This document shows, in pieces, positions 33,201 through 45,133 of a DNA stretch of 64,000 bases; position 1 is the stretch's first letter, and every line of letters starts with the position of its first letter. Origin of the DNA: Ciona savignyi. Its lineage: Eukaryota > Chordata > Ascidiacea > Phlebobranchia > Cionidae. The notes under the pieces were generated by a model that saw only the letters and a program-made list of their open reading frames with translations, had not been told where the DNA came from and did not search any database. Both the position numbers and the translations under genes were made by a program. The stretch spans positions 550,041 through 614,040 of the forward strand of contig CH002979.1 of NCBI GenBank assembly GCA_000149265.1, written 5' to 3'.

Positions 33201-33397
33201 AAAACTCGAGTTTGCAGCTGTCGTACTTTCCATACTGTCCGATATATCTGATATTTTATATCCAATTCTACCCTGTTAGATACTCAATAGATTGATTTGT
33301 ATGAAGTAGCCGTTCATAGTTCTGTACTCTCTTCTGCTATCTGGTGTTTCAATTTAAAGCTTTTATATTGGTTTGTTGATACAAAAAGCTACGCACT
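30237..33397. other. 3' end of the octapeptide gene and intergenic region
   Basis: It contains possible terminal exons (about 30389-30433 and 30566 onward) and poly(A)-like signals near 30643 and 30791. A direct repeat built on TTCCGTTCTATATAACTG is at about 31988-32037 and 32067-32118. A second one built on TTTAATATAAATC is at about 31876-31945 and 32174-32235. A T-rich tract lies at 32262-32292. The 32700-32830 block resembles 35370-35510 (shared AAAGTTTATATGT.ACCAGAAAG). Confidence 0.5.
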
Positions 33398-35799
33398 ATG
33401 CCACGATCATCACAGATCAGCACTCCAGGTGAGCTATTGACATCTTTATACTCCGTTTCCTGTGGTGATCAAATCTGTTACAATCAATAAACACTAGACA
33501 TCTATTAAACACAATAAAAATGGTCTTTGTATACCAAATGATATAAGTATAAATGGGCTAAATGTACCTAGGAAGTTTTGTTTATAAAAAGTTGAGTTGC
33601 TAGTATCTTGCCACACAGTTTTTTAAACAGGTCATTTGCAATGGTCACAATTTGCCCAATCCGCATGTTTAACACCCGGGCAGTTGTCCGGCCGTTAGCC
33701 TGGCGGTTTAGTGCGTCGCCTTTCAATCGAAAGCTTGCAGGTGCGAAACTGGTCGCTAGCTAGTCGGTTGTGTCCTTGGGCAAGGCACTTTACGGACTTT
33801 GCCTTAACCCAGCAGATTCCTGGGTTCTACCAAATTAAAGTAACGTGTCTATCATAGGCCTACACAATGCAATAGCTCCGGTAAACCCAACGGTTGGCGC
33901 GAGGTGATCTGAGGATTACCCGTGTGTAAACCCCCTTGGTTTTTCGATTCATGAGAATAAACCTGTTTATCCTATCCAATTGTGTGTTAACCCCCTTGGT
34001 TTTCCCACTTCCTGGAATAAACATGAATATCCTGTCCTATTATCCACCACCTCCTTCTTAGGGTCATCTGCTCGAAAATCATCAAAATCCCGAAGAATCC
34101 CAACACCATCATCTGGATCTGCAAAGCGTAAATCAAATGTCCCAAAGAAAAAATCCCCAGGTTTTAAAAATAATTGTTTATCGCTTAAATTGTAGTATTT
34201 TTTTGGAAAAAGTTTTCTACTTAGTATTGTTTGTTTTATTCAAGAATATTCTTTGTCCATTTTTGATTTGCAAAAAAACCAAGACATTAAAAAGACTTGC
34301 TTACAAATATTTAGTTAAAATAAAAACCTTTTTTTGAAATAAATGCATTTTATTAGCATTGTAGACCAATTAGGTGAAGCCTATAATACAATTTGGTGGT
34401 AATGGCATATGAAATGCTGTATCTATGTATAAACAAATCAGTCTCCATTAAATCCATAAACATGTACATTGTACATGGTCTTCAAATTTAAATACGTACA
34501 TAAAATGTATTCAATTTTATTTTTTAATTCACCACAGTTCAACCTCCAAGAACACATGTAAGACCAGGTGCTAAAACAATGCAAGAAATTCGAAAGATGC
34601 AAACTTCATCCAAACTCTGCATAAGGAAACTACCATTCAGCAGATTGGTAATGATAAATGACATGAGTTAGAATGATTTTAATGGTAGTAAGTTTCACTA
34701 GGTTGACTATATCAACTTGTAGTGATAATACTGGTGGAATAATTTGAAACCATTTACTTTTTACTTTCCTGGTGTGTCAGGCTGGTTGACTTTCATACCA
34801 GGCACATAGTCGGTAGGTTGTGGGTTCAAACCAACCGCTCACAGGGCAAACTCTATGAAGTTTGCATAACCCCATGGTTAAATATCCCCATATATTAGTT
34901 TTCAATAGCTGCAGTCAACCATCTGTGTCCATGGACCATAACTTGCATGTTTTATAAATCCTCCAACCCGGTGAATATATGGCTTCTACTAAAACTAAAA
35001 TCATGCTTTTAAAATCATCTATAACACACCGCAATAGCTCTTTTAACGAATTGGTTGACACGATCTGATGAATTGTTTGTGCGATAGCAATCATCTCTAC
35101 CCATTTACAGTATAAAACAAAAATATCCTATTTAAATCTGTCTTCCCACAAAACTACTTCTTTCTAAAACATCTACTGCAAACATATTTTGCTATTCGGA
35201 TAGATGTGTTGTGCAGTGTTGACATATGTGCTATGGTTTTTGTATCAGATCTATTCATTATTTACAACCTGGTTTTGGTTAAACTGCTAAAAGCATCAAA
35301 ATTTATTCAAAACTATTTTTAAAAAAACATCCAACTTTATCCAACAATTTTCTAAATAAAAGCCTCAAAATCTAGGTAAAAGTTTATATGTCACCAGAAA
35401 GTTCTTGTGAGCCATTTTATACTTCTAATAACGAGTAATTTTGTTAGTAATACGCACCTCCATTAGTAAAAGTACGCCAACTTTGCGCCAAGTGCTCAGT
35501 ATTTATCATTATGCACACCGCTGACAAAGTAAAACCGCTAAATGTTTTTTAAGATTTTTTTAATATTCTTAATAAAAGCCTCAAAATCCAGGTAAGAGAG
35601 ATTCAGTATAACATCACACCCTCGTGTGACATGTTGGCAAAGCATAGCCATCCAGGCCTTGCATGAGGCAGCTGAAGCTTATCTCGTTCGCTTCCTTGAA
35701 GATTGTAACTTGGCCGCCAAATTCACCAAGAGAGTCACCGTCATGGCACAAGATACTCAGTTTGTTCGCATTATGCGTCTCAGAAACGGAATTGAATGA
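33398..35799 (+). CDS. CENPA: CENP-A-type centromeric histone H3 (frame problem in last exon)
   Basis: Exons 33398-33428, 34062-34160, 34538-34647, 35592-35799. The short N-tail (MPRSSQISTPGSS, then Ser/Lys/Arg-rich) lacks the ARTKQTARKS tail of canonical H3. It is followed by THVRPGAKTMQEIRKMQ, KLCIRKLPFSRL and, across the splice, VREI, which are hallmarks of CENP-A/H3. The fold continues with WQSIAIQALHEAAEAYLV and FTKRVTVMAQDTQF; the WQ instead of FQ favours CENP-A. Exon 4 is one base too long. VREI is in the frame set by exon 3 but WQS onward is one frame later, so a shift is needed between about 35604 and 35636. Alternatively an AG at 35597-35598 gives an exon (35599-35799) that is open throughout but drops VREI. 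If left uncorrected the protein stops at 35664-35666, before helix 2. Confidence 0.82.
33693..34045 (+). repeat. Composite SINE with duplicated tail, ending at CENP-A exon 2 acceptor
   Basis: tRNA-like head (GGCGGTTTAGTGCGTCGCC, TTGCAGGTGCGAAACTGG), core, and two successive tails (33925-33975 and 33982-34042). Both carry TGTGT.AACCCCCTTGG. It ends about 16 bp before the acceptor at 34061. Confidence 0.8.
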
Positions 35800-37431
35800 A
35801 CTCTGTCTCTTATATCATATCATGGTCTTCAATATAAGAGTATCAATAATAATGTTGCGCCGATTTTAACGTTTTACTGCCATTTTTATGTGAAAATATT
35901 TGTTCTTGATTTTATTAAAGTGAACTTTTTATGTGTGGACTTATTTGGACTGTGTGCATATGGTGGACTTTCCGTATAGCCCATTACATTTCGTTGAAGT
36001 ACACGTTTGTAGTGAAACGGCTATATATAACTGTAATTAAATAGAAAATTGGCCGACCAAGACAGTGTAGATGCCGATCTAAAAAGTCTGCTTCAATCGA
36101 AATAATTAAAATGTGGGTAACCGACAGGTATAAAATCCACTTTTGTATGTATGTTTTTAGGATAGGAGATTCATGTTTATCCCCGTGGATGGGAAAACTA
36201 AGGTGTATAACACACGGGCAATAGTCAGATCACCTAGCGCCCACCTATATCACCTAGCGCGGGTTACCGGAGCTATTGTAATGTGTTGTGTATGAATCAC
36301 ACGTTCCTTTAATTTAGTAGACCCCATTAATCCGCTTGGCTCAGGCAATTTCAGTTAAATAACTTGCCAAACACAAAAGAGACGCACTGAAAGCCACCAG
36401 ACTAATCTGTCGGACATTGTTGCGCTTACATCGGCCAGATCGTTGTCCCTAGTTTGATTGCCAGTTTATAAACAATAACTTGCGTGTCAACACACAAGAC
36501 TGGTATAAATAATATTGTCCGAAAATATTATAACCCGAGACGAATATTCGTGTTATAACGCCATTACCTTATCTACATCCCTGGGATATTAAGTACGAAT
36601 ATCCATAATCTTGCCAACACCGGTGCAAAGAGTGTTCAGGAATCAGGATCGAGTTTCGAACACATCATCCTTTACTTGGTGCATTTTATATCCTTTATGC
36701 CTCATACACAGAGTAAAATCGAAATTAAAAGGGGTGGGGGGTGTTGGGTTAGCATATCTAAACATGGTTCTCATAGCTAATCGGTCCCGCAACAACACCC
36801 AGCGATAACAATCTTAAAATCAAATTCTTAAGTTCAATATCGTACGAAGAATACCTGATACTTGCTCGGCAAATGTGTAGCGGCTCTTTACTTATAATTT
36901 ATCTTTTGAGACATTTAACCAACGCAGACACCCAGCGTTTACTTTATTTATACGTTTGACTTCAATACATCAACGATAAAGGTTAAATTGAATATACTTT
37001 AAGCAAATCGACCACTTTGGTAAATTAACGTTTAATGGGCTATTGGGTACGTTAGTACCTCGATTCCACTTCCAGGTTAGGCCTAATGGCGAAAGCATAA
37101 AATGCTAACTAAATAGCTGTGTATTTTTTGTTTATGGACAGGATCTCTTATAGCGGTTCGCCATGAAAATATCCAATATATGATTTCTAAACACGAACAA
37201 TAGATATTGTTTAAACTTATTGGAACTTGATGTTGTTTCTTAGTCTGCATTGTAAATTAGAGATCGGCGGTGGCCAGATGCAATCCAATGGTTGTGTTTG
37301 ATGCAACCGCTTTGGTCGTGGGTGTTTGTTTCTTATTTTGAACTTAAGCACACGATATTATGATGTAACAAATCGCTGCGCCGGCTAGCGAGCATATCAC
37401 CGTTTTTTTTTTATCAATTAAATATTTTGTT

Positions 37432-37681
37432 TATATGAATGGGTCGCGTTAACCATTCGGCCACACGGCCGTTCATCGAGTTTTTTTACTGGCTTTAGTT
37501 TTGAATTAAGGATGGGCTTGTTGCTAAGACTCATTTTTGTATATAAGTCGGTATATGTATCGGTCGCGCTATCCATTCGGCCAAACGACCATACCGTTTA
37601 ACGAGTTTTTGTTTACCGAGCCAAGTTTTGAACCCATGATGGGCTCGTTATGAGGAATTTTTTTTGTATAGGACTCGGTAA
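37432..37681 (-). repeat. Cluster of second-family tRNA-like SINE pieces
   Basis: At least two partial units in tandem. Each shows (minus strand) GTGTGGCCGAATGGTTAACG-like and/or ATGGGTTCAAAACTTGGCTC-like boxes. Confidence 0.6.
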
Positions 37682-37685
37682 CAGT

Positions 37686-37980
37686 CAGGCCGATTGGTCT
37701 AGTAGTGGTTAAGTGCGTCGCCTTTCATTCGAAAGGTTGCAGGTGCGAAACTGGTCGCTAGCTAGTCGGTTGTGTCCTTGGGCAAGGCACTTTACGGACA
37801 TTGCCTGAACCCAGCGGATTAATGGGTTCTACCAAATTAAAGTAACGTGTCTATCATAGGCCTACACAATGCAATAGCTCCGGTAAACCGACGGTGGGCG
37901 CGAGGTGTTCTGACGATTGCCCGTATGTTTACCTCCTTGGTTTTCCTATTCTCGGGGATAAACATGAACATCCTATCCTT
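37686..37980 (+). repeat. Composite tRNA-derived SINE, best-preserved copy
   Basis: GCCGATTGGTCTAGTAGTGG (A-box region) and AAGGTTGCAGGTGCGAAACT (B-box region) begin the unit. A long tRNA-unrelated core follows (GGGCAAGGCACTTTACGGAC, AATGCAATAGCTCCGG, GGGATAAACATGAACATCC), ending TATCCTTTCC. The head resembles a Glu/Gly/Asp-type tRNA (TCTAGT.GTTA). Probably the Ciona composite SINE known as Cics-1; the name is from memory. Confidence 0.82.
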
Positions 37981-38657
37981 TCCTAACATTTTAATATTAA
38001 GATTTCTATGGCAACCCTTAAAAAAATATTTGCGAGTGTCTGTGTTTTATCTACACCAGAGGGTATTCCCCAAAATGTGACACAAAAATTTTAGTTTTCA
38101 GGAAAGAAAAAACAACTACGTTTTGGATCAATGAGGTTATTCGGTAAGAATTTAGTAAATAAGATATTAAATTAATTAATGAACGAGTTTGCAATGTTTC
38201 TACTAGATTAATGCGTTCTATAAAAAATTAAAATCATGTCTCTTTCGTACAACACATTGGAATAGCTCCAGACTCCTGTAACCCGACGATTGGCTCGAAA
38301 TAATCTCACAGTTTAGAATTTACTTTTAGTATTTACTCTTAAAACGGTTTGAAAAATTATATTTGGGTGGTTCATCAGTTGACCGTGGACTACTTTTCGA
38401 ATGGTTCGTGTGTAAACTCAGTCAGTTCTAATAGGTAAATGGTTGGTATTTGAAATAGATATTTATAAGTTAGACTATACAGATATTTAAACCCCCTATT
38501 TTATCGCTCCAACAACCGTCTTTGCCTCTGGTCTTCCACCAATTGACCATCCCATCCACAGCAATGTATGTGTAGTGTGTATAACACATTGTAACAAAGT
38601 TGTTTATCATCATTCTTGATTTGACCGTAAAGTGTTGAATCCGATTCATTTTGAAAC

Positions 38658-41600
38658 ATGGATGAAGAAGAGTTATTTGGGGAGGAGAGTTCGAATGAAG
38701 AGGCGTCGGATCAAGAGGCATCGGATCAAGAGGTGGATGCAAATGAGGAAGAGTTGTTCGGAGGATCCTCCCCGGAGGAGGGAGGATCGGATGAGGAGCA
38801 GGCAGAGTCCGATGGAGGAGCTCAAGGTTCGGATGATGCGGGTTCAGGTGGATCGGAAGATGGAGTTGATGCCTCCGGAAGAAGAGGACATGAATCAGAG
38901 GAGTCGGGATCAGGTGGATCAGGTGTTGAGGAGACTCAGGGATCAGAAGCGGAAGAAGATAGATCGGATGCAGAGGAGCAATCGGATACAGAAGCCCAGG
39001 GATCAGATGTGGAAGCTGAAGTTCAAGGATCCGACGCTGGGGAAAGTGATGTTCAAAGTGGAGAATCTGGGAATGAAGTCGTTCAACAAGACTCAAGTGC
39101 TGAAGAAGATGCTGCAAGTGAGTGGTATTGGCATCATGAATCCAACTTTGATTCCATCTCTTCACATTGTGTATTGCACCACTTTACCTTGTTCAGGGTG
39201 GGCGGTTGGGTTTCATTTTTAACAAGATAAAGCGTATAAACAGTAGAAATATGTCTGTTACGTGAACACAATGCAATATCTTCAGCAGCCCAATGGTAGA
39301 CACTCGCTGTATAACAATTGTGATAAAAAATCCCAAAGTTTTCCATCCTCAGTAATAATCAACAACATTATCTTATCTCAATTTACAATTTATATTTCTA
39401 CCATATTCTCGTAATTCCACTTGTTGATTCCACTATTGTTTCACCCCAATAAGAGACAATTGACCCCAATATTACCCCCAATTTAGCCCCCCAACCCCAG
39501 CAATCGGACAGCGATAGCGACGCTGACAACACCAACGTACCGAAAACACAAGTTGCTTCAAGCAATGAATCAAACTCCGGTACAATTACCATCATTATAT
39601 AATTAAGCAGTGTGTTGCGTCCAATATATTCAGATTCAAATTAAGACGTTTTGGAATTTTTATTTTTACAAAAATGATAATGTTGATTAGAATGTTCCAC
39701 GCAGACCAAGAGGAGAAAGTGACAAATTTATTCGGCGACGCTGATGACATTTCTTCCTCTGATGAAGAACAAGTTCCAGGTTGGTAAAGTTTCTTTATCT
39801 TTTTTTACTCTGTTCTAGAGATTGGAGAAGTTACTAATGAGTTTTTTAACACTTAAACAGAGGATTTTCTAGCCCATTTATTGTTTTAAAATAATTCATC
39901 TGACTATTCAGTTTAAATGATCGGACATTTACCATATTTGTGTCTTTAGGTAAGGCTCTTAGCGGACATGCCTGAAAAGTGGAATAATAGGTTCTACTGA
40001 AACTCAATGATCATTTAAGTTTTACTAAAATTCCCAATGATATACAACACTACAATAGTAACCCCATAGTGTGCACTAGGTCTTGCCCTTTTTATGACAC
40101 ATATTGAAAGTGTGGTATACATACATTGAAGGGGGGATGTTGGATTGTTGATGCAAGGTAACATGCAGAATTACCTTTTGTATTCGCTAAACGTTAAAAA
40201 CCAAACTTAACAAATATTCAAAATAACATGTCATCAACTACTGTGTCATTTTCTTCCTTTTAAAATTATAACGCTTATAAATTTAAAAAATAAAAGTTTT
40301 GAATTTATCTTCTTAATGAATTGACTATTGGATGCAGCGATTGAGAAGAGAGCTCGGATCAGTGAAGATGAAGAGGAACCGGAGCAAGTGAAGGAGTCGA
40401 TGGTAGGTCATCTAGTGATGGTTTGGTATCATATGGATATGGACGACTACGTCTGCTGATGCTAATCGTATAGGCCTAGTGATTATTTTGTGTTATTAAG
40501 ATATTAATCATTGCAATTATGTAAAAGTGCAGGTTATCAGATGAGATTGGTTTATTGATCAAATTTTAATAATATCTACAAACTTCCTTAGCCCAAGCTC
40601 CTAGTCCAACCCACAGTTTAGATAGAAATTCTCAATTTTTTTTTAAAAAATTGTGATTTCCGCGACGTCATATCGCTAAATGTCACCACATAAGACGGGC
40701 AAAAAGGTGGTGGGTTCAAAACCAGCTGCTGGTATGATGATGTCATAACGGTAATCCAATGCCGGGCATCAGAAACACTCTTATTAATGTCTGGCTCACA
40801 CACTGGTTAGATTGTTTCCTTTATAGCAAGTTACTTAGTAAGCGTCACCTGAACCCAGTAGATTAATCGGTTCTACTGAAACTAAAGGAACATCTTAAAT
40901 AAAAACATTTTAATATCTCATAACCTGATGTTAAACGTGTGAACTCCCACAAACGTCATCCCCCATCCTCGATCCCAACATCCTCCATCTTCCTCCCAGG
41001 AAACGAGGATCGAGGTTGAAATCCCGAAGATCGCAACGGACCTCGGCTCCTCCATCCACTTTGTGCGATTCCCGAACTTCATCAGCGCGGAGGCTCGTCC
41101 CTTCGATCCCGCGGTCTACGAGGATGAGATTGAGGAGGATGAACTGCTCGATGAGGAGGGGAGAACTCGACTCAAATTGAAGGTTTGGGGGGTTTCCCTG
41201 GTTACTTGGGGGTTTCCCTGCTTACTTGGGGGGTTTCCTTGGTTACTTGGTTATTGGGGGGTTTCCCTGGTTACTTGGGGGTTTCCCTGCTTACTTGGGG
41301 GGTTTCCTTGGTTACTTGGTTATTGGGGGGTTTCCCTGGTTACTTGGGTATTGGGGGTTTCCCTGGTTACCTAATGCGATGCAGATTTGCCAACAATTAC
41401 GCAGTTTAAATAGTGGTTATTGAAAACAACAATATAATTGAAATCTAGCTTACCCACAAGTTATTCTTGCATCGGTCATGTGACTACGTCGTCGTTTATC
41501 GTTGTTAAAACAGTGAAGTTGTCCATTCACTGTCTGATCCTATGTTATGCGCTTCAACCATTCTATTTGAATTTTATCTTGGGTAACCATGTTCATTAAT

Positions 41601-43901
41601 TGAAGTGAACCTCCCAGGTGGAAAACACGATGCGTTGGAAGAAATACGTCGACGAGAATGGGATTGAGCTGCAGGAATCGAACTCCCGATTGGTCCGCTG
41701 GTCCGATGGGAGCATGTCTCTTCATCTCGGGTCCGAGATCTTCGATGTCCACCAGATGTCACTACAGGTTCGAACCATTTATGGAAGCGTACACATTGAC
41801 GTGACATACAGGCAGAAGTGATATACACTAATAAAGTAATCACAAAGAACAAACACTCAAAAACTTAACTGTGTATGTAAGTACAAGGTAACAATTGCCT
41901 TCCTTGTAATAAGTACCATTAACCCCATAACCCCCCCCCCTCAGGATAGACACAATCACACCACCTCCATTCCAGGGTGACCACAACCACTTGTTCATCC
42001 GGCAAGGCACGGGGCTGCAGGGGCAAGCAGTGTTCAAGACGAAACTAACGTTCCGACCTCACAGCACCAAATCAGCCACTCACAAGCGAATGACGAGCAG
42101 ACTAGCGATGAGACACAACCAGAACCAACAGAAGGTAACATTTTCATCTTTAGTCCTGAGGTTAGGAGCACAGGGGTTGTAGCACAAAGGTTGTAGCGTA
42201 GGTCAATCCTCACTCAGCACTCGTTTTTTTCTTGGGCTCTGAATAAACAATCAAAATCTGAATATCAAACTATAAACATATTTCTCAAACTTACACGTGT
42301 GTCTTTCTTAATTCCATTCAGAGGGATAAACCAGACTATTCTGATCTGAATATCATGTCTCATGCTTTGTAACTTGTCAAAATATAGAAAAAGACTCAAA
42401 TCACTAAACAACAGGCAAACAACTCTGACAAGAATCTGATGTTTCAGAATTATATTTTACACTGGAAATATGTAAACATGGCTCATTAAGTGCACCCCTT
42501 TTTATCCTATTGGTGTCTGGGTGTTTACTGAACCCCATTTACCCTCACCCCCATTCTCACCCACCCCCAGGTCCGAGTGTTACCGATAGCGGGCCAGGAC
42601 CCTGAATCTCGCAAAGCTGTTCTGCTGAAGGAGGAAGAGGATCAGTTGAAAGCTCACATGAGGAGAGAAGCCCAGAAGAGGAGAATGAGAGAAAAGTCTC
42701 ACATGAGAGGTCTCTCATCCGGGTACTTGGAGGATAGGTGGGTGATATATTCCACAGATACGAACGGGGGGCCGAACCCGCCACATAGTTATACCTGGCA
42801 CAAAGACGCATTGATAAAAATAGCTGATAAAAAATGGTTTGTAATGTGATGATTGACATGACGGTTCATTAAATTAAGGTTTTCAGTCGTGTAATAAGCG
42901 CGTAATGTGCAAAACAGAAATGTTCTTCGGAATTTTATTACTGAACTTTCGAAGACGCCATTCTGTTTGTATCCGATTGTTGTAAATAGAAATCCCATAT
43001 AAACAGATACGACGAGATGACGAACGAAGATGACGACGAAAGTGTGTCGGCGATTAAAAACCGATTCAAATCTGGTGAGTTCGATAATTATCACCCCCAA
43101 CATGGGGTAATGTGGGTTAACACACTGCTATCCAGTAACCCGACGATTGGCGCAAGTCGTTTTACATGATAAAAAACAAAAAAAAGAATAGATAATTCTC
43201 TTAGCTAACCCCACCACCCAACCAGGGTCAAAACCTAACTAACCCCACTCACCCCCAATCAACCCCCCCTACACCCCCAGGTCACCCCACATCGCATCGG
43301 GACAACATCTACTCCTCGGATTCGGACACGGAAGTCGGTCGTCGACTGATGAACGCAAAAGATCTCAGTTCCGATGACGATGATGACTTCATAGATGGTA
43401 ATGTGATGTCATAATGGGGGGTGTTGGAAGCACAACAGGTTAAATCTCCAAAACTCAGCAGCATTTCAATCAAAGATGTTTAAACCATGCTTTGTGGCTG
43501 CTCTGGGAAGTTTTTTTTCTAAAGTTCAGTTCATTTATGTTTTTGCCCCATTATTAAATAATGGCAAATCAATCAAATCATGGTAAATAAACAGGAAAAG
43601 ACGGCAAAATGGACAGTTGTTAAACACATCATAAAAAAATGGATAAAAAAAAGGTATTTCTGGTCCCTAACTTGTGATGGTCTGAGAAGAAAATGTTTGA
43701 AATTCAATTTTTCAACTCAATTTTCTTGGGGATTTTGGTTTTTATTGGAATTTATAATTTTTGTTTCGACTTCCAGGATCAAAGAGGAGGAAGCAAGAGG
43801 AAGCAGATCATGGGAAGAAGAAGAAATACATCGTCAGTGATGAAGAGGATGGGAGTCCGGATGATGCTGGGGAGGATTCCCATGCCGTCAGCGATGAATG
43901 A
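38658..43901 (+). CDS. LEO1: RNA polymerase-associated protein LEO1 (PAF1 complex), 553 aa
   Basis: LEO1 is a subunit of the nuclear PAF1 complex, acting in Pol II elongation and co-transcriptional histone modification. Eleven exons: 38658-39117, 39487-39579, 39705-39779, 40338-40402, 41000-41182, 41618-41767, 41976-42134, 42571-42737, 43007-43074, 43281-43397, 43777-43901 (1662 nt, in phase). The N-terminal 220 residues are Asp/Glu/Ser-rich, as in the family. The conserved core starts [21 protein letters not shown] and continues through [42 protein letters not shown] and [10 protein letters not shown] Lys/Arg-rich helix and an acidic C-terminus with SDSDTE and SDEEDG follow. Exon 2 is placed at 39487 because the nearer AG at 39500 would put a stop in frame. 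Confidence 0.95.
41183..41372 (+). repeat. Minisatellite in LEO1 intron 5
   Basis: Tandem 20-25-bp units on GGGGGTTTCCCTGGTTACTT, with a higher-order period of about 73 bp repeated about twice. It starts at the splice donor itself (AAG/GTTTGGGG). Confidence 0.8.
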
Positions 43902-44605
43902 TGATGTTGGGATGAACAATTCCTCCATGCTCCATGAACTCAGGTGCTGACAATCGCCCCTGGGTCAGTTTGAAATTGTCATATTCCGCGTAGCTGCTTA
44001 CAACAAGACGACAAATAAAATGGATTTCTTTGAACCAGAGACAAAAATTTTGAATGTGTTTTCATCCCTGTAGTTCGACTTAAAGTTTCATCAACTACCA
44101 TGTTGTGTGGAATGTTTGTGGCGATTTATTCACATCGTTGACATACAGGATTCGTAGTATATGACCATGTGTATTACGTGCATCACGTTTGTCATGTGCA
44201 TCATGTTCATTGTGTGCATCATGTTCATTGTGTGCATCATGTTCATTGTGTGCATCATGTTCATTGTGTGCATCATGTTCATTGTGTGCATCATACAGCC
44301 ACGACTCACTAAAGAAAAATTAAATATTTGGAAAACCAAGTTTGTTTTTAGCTAATATTTTCCTAACATGATTATGTTTGTATTGAATTATTAAAACGAT
44401 CTAATTACAATAAACAATTATATTTTATGTAAAAGATTAAACTTGCAGAAATCTCTACTTTATGGTACTACTGCAAATACAGACTACATTGGTATAATAT
44501 TCCACCCCATTTGACCTACGGTGCAAACTATTCTGTTGGATCCGGAATAAAATCGACCTGCTAAATACATAGATTTGTCAAGACTTTTGAGGTCGTATTC
44601 ATAAC
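43902..44605. other. LEO1 3' flank
   Basis: Contains AATAAA near 44014 and the 18-bp minisatellite described separately. No gene seen. Confidence 0.5.
44177..44293. repeat. 18-bp minisatellite
   Basis: About five near-perfect units of TGTGCATCATGTTCATTG with degenerate units on the left. The multiple-of-three period makes artificial open frames on both strands. Confidence 0.85.
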
Positions 44606-44610
44606 ACGGA
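44606..44610. other. Target-site duplication, left
   Basis: ACGGA immediately before the LTR; the identical pentamer is at 50112-50116. Confidence 0.85.
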
Positions 44611-45037
44611 TGTTACGGCCCCTTTGCTTATGTCCGTAGATCAGCTTGCACGTTTAAACAGTTACTCACTTCTAGGCCTCACGAACACCAATGATTTTGT
44701 TTCGTTTGTATATTGAAGCGTTGAAGCGGTAACTAAAATAAAGAAAGAACACATTCTTAATAATTAATTAAACATCTCGATTACACTTCATTGAATTACT
44801 TATGCATACCTGAAATTTGGCGTGCCCCCGTTTAAACACAACGTTCCTCGGTGTTACAGTACAAAGATCGAAAAGTACGAAAAAGAATGAAATCGTAACA
44901 AAAAATGCTCTTCTGAGCTAAGCCTCTAAATACGTGGCAATGACGTAAACCATAGTAATGCAATAAAAAATAGGATTCTGGTCAACACTAATAATTACCC
45001 AAAAAATCTGCGGGACAATCTAATTCCCGCAGCTACA
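44611..45037 (-). repeat. 3' LTR of BEL/Pao element
   Basis: It is 427 bp, begins TGTTACGG and ends GCTACA. Comparison by eye with 49686-50111 shows only about four differences (for example one A in an A-run). A short purine stretch (AGGGAG) lies just inside it on the coding strand. Confidence 0.9.
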
Positions 45038-45133
45038 TGGCTCCCTAAAAATGTTTACAAGTTTTAACATTAACACATTTTTACAATTTAAATGGCTCCT
45101 CGTCGGCGGATCGCACCTTCTATAAAACGACAA

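Larger units (their letters stand above)
35800..38657. other. Intergenic between CENP-A and LEO1, repeat-rich
   Basis: Holds a composite SINE on the minus strand (about 36160-36412), a cluster of second-family tRNA-like SINE pieces (37432-37681), a near-intact composite SINE (37686-37980) and a decayed one near 38190-38330. No gene recognised. Confidence 0.55.

Noticed and set aside
33398-35799. Canonical histone H3 gene
   Set aside because: Has introns, lacks the H3 N-tail and shows WQ and other CENP-A-type residues.
37686-37760. tRNA gene
   Set aside because: A and B boxes are present but the cloverleaf is not complete and the head continues into the SINE core.
38470-39222. Open frames on both strands over LEO1 exon 1
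   Set aside because: Shadows of a GA-rich acidic coding region; only the frame from 38658 joins the conserved LEO1 core.
44177-44293. CRISPR-like regular repeat
   Set aside because: Contiguous tandem units with no spacers, in an animal genome.
44130-44355. Met/His/Thr and Cys/Ile repeat proteins on both strands
   Set aside because: Produced by an 18-bp minisatellite.
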